Shown: positions 62,042 to 64,000 of the stretch, piece by piece
Layout of the letters: every line of letters starts with the position of its first letter
Numbering within the stretch: the first letter of the stretch is position 1
The notes under the pieces: model-generated
Seen by the model: the letters and a program-made list of their open reading frames with translations, nothing else
What the model was told of the DNA's origin: nothing
Database searches by the model: none
Position numbers and translations under genes: made by a program
Assembly (NCBI GenBank): GCA_964445775.1
Contig: CAYUMH010000001.1
Location: 1 to 64,000, forward strand
Length of the DNA: 64,000 nt
Direction of reading: 5' to 3'
From: Terrimonas sp964445775
GTDB lineage: Bacteria > Bacteroidota > Bacteroidia > Chitinophagales > Chitinophagaceae

Positions 62042-62170
62042 AAATTACCTGTTTGTGGTATATCAAATTTTGGGAAATATCAAAACCTTAGACTAGCTTT
62101 GGTAGCTGATAAATTCATGACAATTATATTATTCTAAAATAGCTACTAATCAGAGCCTTAACCTAAGTCA

Positions 62171-62199
62171 CCGTGTTTCCACACGGGGGCTTTTTTATT
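62171..62199 (+). terminator. Weak terminator-like hairpin
   Basis: CCGTGT and ACACGG (six-bp stem) followed by GGGCTTTTTTATTTT. Follows the oligoendopeptidase gene by about 120 bp. Confidence 0.5.
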
Positions 62200-62286
62200 T
62201 TAAGGAAGCTTACAATAACCATCCGCCATCATTATTGCTTCTACATGATCATAGTACCGGCAGGTAAAGCCGGCACATGCAGTAAA

Positions 62287-62315
62287 TAAAAAAAGTACGG
62301 CTGGTAAGCCGTACT
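62287..62315 (-). terminator. Terminator of DUF5606 gene
   Basis: AGTACGGCT and AGCCGTACT pair around GGTA, with a run of A (T on the minus strand) at 62288-62294. Confidence 0.75.
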
Positions 62316-62340
62316 CTTCAAATTATCTAAATAAGATTAA

Positions 62341-62952
62341 TTACTCCGCTTTCTTTTTGGGCGCTGCTTTTTTCTTTGCAGGTGCTTTTTTCTCAGCAGG
62401 AGCTTCGTCTTCAGTTTCCTTTACTTTTTTAGCAGCTTTTGCTTTAGGCTTTTCTTCCTCAGTTGCTTCGTCATCAGCGGCTTTTTTCTTTGCAGGTGCT
62501 TTTTTGGCCGGCTTTTCTTCCGCTACAGCAGCAACAGCTTCTTCAGTAACTTCTTCCTCTTCAGGCAGTTCAGTCACTTTCAGTTCAACGTTCTTACGTT
62601 TTAAAACGTCAAACCATTTTACTATTTTTTTCATGTCGCTGGCGTACACACGGTCAAAATCCATATTAGCATATACCTGCTCAAAATACTTCTTTACACC
62701 TTTATTATCTTTTACATCGGGTAAAGCCGTACCGGCAGCATCCATTGCTTTAAATACTTCTACCAGGTTTACATTATCACCAACAGTATATATTTCTACA
62801 CTTTCCAGGTGTGAGAACTGATGTACCCTGGAGGCGGCAAATTTTGTTGTACCATCTTCAATAGAACGTACAATGGCGCCATCGTTTTTGCTGCTTAACA
62901 ACTCAAACAAACCGGGTAAGCCACTTACGGCCACAAGTTTTGAATATTCCAT
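62341..62952 (-). CDS. DUF5606 protein with histone H1-like Lys/Ala tail
   Basis: A 203-residue protein. Residues 1-125 (MEYSKLVAVSGLPGLFELLS, ... KKYFEQVYANMDFDRVYASD) match the DUF5606 domain found in Bacteroidota. Residues about 130-203 are low-complexity, Lys/Ala/Glu/Pro-rich, with repeats like PAKKAPAKKKAA. The tail resembles bacterial H1-like DNA-binding tails (as in HctB or AlgP). The start at 62952 is chosen over an upstream frame to 63009. It may bind nucleic acid; the function is unknown. Confidence 0.85.
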   Translation of the reverse strand: MEYSKLVAVSGLPGLFELLSSKNDGAIVRSIEDGTTKFAASRVHQFSHLESVEIYTVGDNVNLVEVFKAMDAAGTALPDVKDNKGVKKYFEQVYANMDFDRVYASDMKKIVKWFDVLKRKNVELKVTELPEEEEVTEEAVAAVAEEKPAKKAPAKKKAADDEATEEEKPKAKAAKKVKETEDEAPAEKKAPAKKKAAPKKKAE

Positions 62953-63297
62953 ACTTCTAACATTATTAAGGAGGTGCAAGATAACAGACTTAGGCCAAAC
63001 AACACACACTAAAGGGTTGTAAATATTTTTCTACCCCCTTAAAACCCCCGGATATGGCAAAATGATACCATAACAAGGTTGCAGCAACCCCGGGTAAGCG
63101 GCTGTCATAACAGTGGTATAGTATAATTAGGCATTTCTTAACATTTGCCGCTAATTGCCCAAAAAGCCCGAACAGGCTGGTTCTTACCCCTCTACAATTA
63201 CATAAAAACAGCAGTGCCGGCACAATTCAGTAAAAAAAAAGAACAAGGTAAAAGGAAAGTTAAAAACCAACGTCTTATCAGCATTATTACATTTTTT

Positions 63298-64000
63298 ATG
63301 AAGCATTTTCACTTTTTAGTTTTGTTATTATGCGTGGGTGTTGCGGTCCAGGCTCAAACCGTAAGCGGTAAGCTGTTAGACCTGGCCGATAATACGCCAC
63401 TTAAAACTGCTAACCTTACACTTAGCCAGACAAAAGATACTACGGTAAAATTCAATGTACTTTCCAATGCCGAGGGCGCTTTTACGTTTACCGGCATTCC
63501 TGTTGGCACCTATACGTTACAGGTAAGTTCTATAGGGTATGATATATATAAACAAGCGGTTGCCTTAACCGATTCGCTCCCTTCGGCCCAGTTGGGTACT
63601 TTATTTATTCCAAAAGCTACCAAGGAACTGGAAGGCGTAACGGTTGTGGGTAAACAGGCCCCTGTACAACAAAAAGGCGATACGGTTATCTACAATGCCA
63701 GCCAATACAAGGTAAATCCGGATGCAACGGTAGAAGACCTGATCAAAAAAATGCCCAGTGTAACCGTTGGCCGCGATGGTACGGTTACAGCAGGCGGTGA
63801 AACCGTAAGAAAAGTAACCATTGACGGTAAAGACTTTTTTGGTGATGATGCTTCAGCGGCTTTAAAAAACCTGCCTTCCAGCGTGGTTGATAAAATACAG
63901 GTATTTGACCGCCTGAGCGACCAGGCACAGCTTTCGGGTTTTGATGATGGTAACTCGGTAAAATCATTGAATATCATTACCAAATCAGGCATCAGCAATG
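63298..64000 (+). CDS. TonB-dependent receptor-like outer membrane protein (3'-truncated by window edge)
   Basis: The first 234 residues are visible; the rest lies outside the window. A signal peptide (MKHFHFLVLLLCVGVAVQA) is followed by a carboxypeptidase-regulatory-like beta-sandwich (about 22-110; TVSGKLLDLADNTPLKTANL, FTFTGIPVGTYTLQVSSIGY) and the start of a plug-like domain (DTVIYNASQYKVNPDATVED, KKMPSVTVGRDGTVTAGGET, VRKVTIDGKDFFGDDASAAL). This order is typical of Bacteroidota outer-membrane beta-barrel proteins without a classical TonB-box. It may import or export a substrate or act in surface assembly. Confidence 0.85.
   Translation, partial: MKHFHFLVLLLCVGVAVQAQTVSGKLLDLADNTPLKTANLTLSQTKDTTVKFNVLSNAEGAFTFTGIPVGTYTLQVSSIGYDIYKQAVALTDSLPSAQLGTLFIPKATKELEGVTVVGKQAPVQQKGDTVIYNASQYKVNPDATVEDLIKKMPSVTVGRDGTVTAGGETVRKVTIDGKDFFGDDASAALKNLPSSVVDKIQVFDRLSDQAQLSGFDDGNSVKSLNIITKSGISN

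Noticed and set aside
62357..62821. Plus-strand Ala/Ser/Phe-rich frame opposite the DUF5606 gene
   Set aside because: It mirrors the Lys/Ala repeats of the real gene and shows no independent features.
1..64000. CRISPR array or cas genes
   Set aside because: No regularly spaced identical repeats with unique spacers and no Cas motifs were seen on either strand.
1..64000. Complete IS element or transposase/integrase gene
   Set aside because: No transposase DDE or tyrosine-recombinase motif was found; the evidence for mobility is limited to repeats, relic genes and the tRNA context.

Overview
This 64 kb window is a chromosomal piece of a Bacteroidota genome, most likely from the family Chitinophagaceae (Chitinophaga/Niastella/Filimonas type; genus not resolvable by eye). 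The signs are: TAnnTTTG-type -7 promoter boxes with weak Shine-Dalgarno sequences; five large secreted proteins that end in a type IX secretion (T9SS) sorting domain preceded by an Fn3-like module; several lipoproteins starting C-K-K followed by acidic/lysine residues; a tRNA without an encoded CCA; and housekeeping proteins of Bacteroidota style (RprY-like response regulator, DUF5606 protein, M3 oligoendopeptidase).

Layout. 0-7 kb: housekeeping (ybeY partial, feoA-like, nadD, asnS, dnaN, UvrD/PcrA helicase). 7-13.5 kb: mostly hypothetical and small accessory genes (lipoproteins, a metzincin-like protease, a possible uracil-DNA-glycosylase-fold protein, GNAT, a possible SUKH protein, an orphan CdiI-type immunity protein). 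13.7-21.2 kb: a DigH-like glycosidase fused to a peptidoglycan amidase, an NamA-type flavin oxidoreductase, a HerA-like ATPase, a GroES-family protein and an OmpR-type regulator. 21.5-27.1 kb: three tandem T9SS cargo genes. 27.2-30.6 kb: HopJ-family protein, a small XRE regulator with a phased operator array and a divergent unknown gene, then an XRE-ImmA/IrrE + PIN pair (candidate toxin-antitoxin). 31-37.4 kb: Zn/Cd-type P-ATPase, hypotheticals and a fourth T9SS cargo. 37.4-48.7 kb: an AT-richer, rearranged accessory stretch with two 148-bp repeat copies, gene remnants, a TlpA-like protein, a serine hydrolase with AraC regulator, a truncated rhuM and a two-gene AAA ATPase + subtilisin system (IetAS type, reported as anti-phage/TA) placed right beside tRNA-Asn. 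48.7-64 kb: a tail-collar secreted protein with a fifth T9SS cargo, Rieske and SixA-like proteins, mannose-1-P guanylyltransferase, an HTH + nucleotidyltransferase TA-like pair with a perfect palindromic operator candidate, a BtrH-domain protein with a small partner, D-aminoacylase, YjjG, TraB/TIKI-like protein, oligoendopeptidase F, a DUF5606 protein with a histone H1-like tail and the start of an outer-membrane receptor-like protein.

The most notable items are the IetAS module bounded by tRNA-3'-end-like repeats, the DigH-amidase fusion, three TA/regulatory loci with visible operator repeats, and the BtrH-domain cassette. All family assignments were made by reading motifs; no database search was run.
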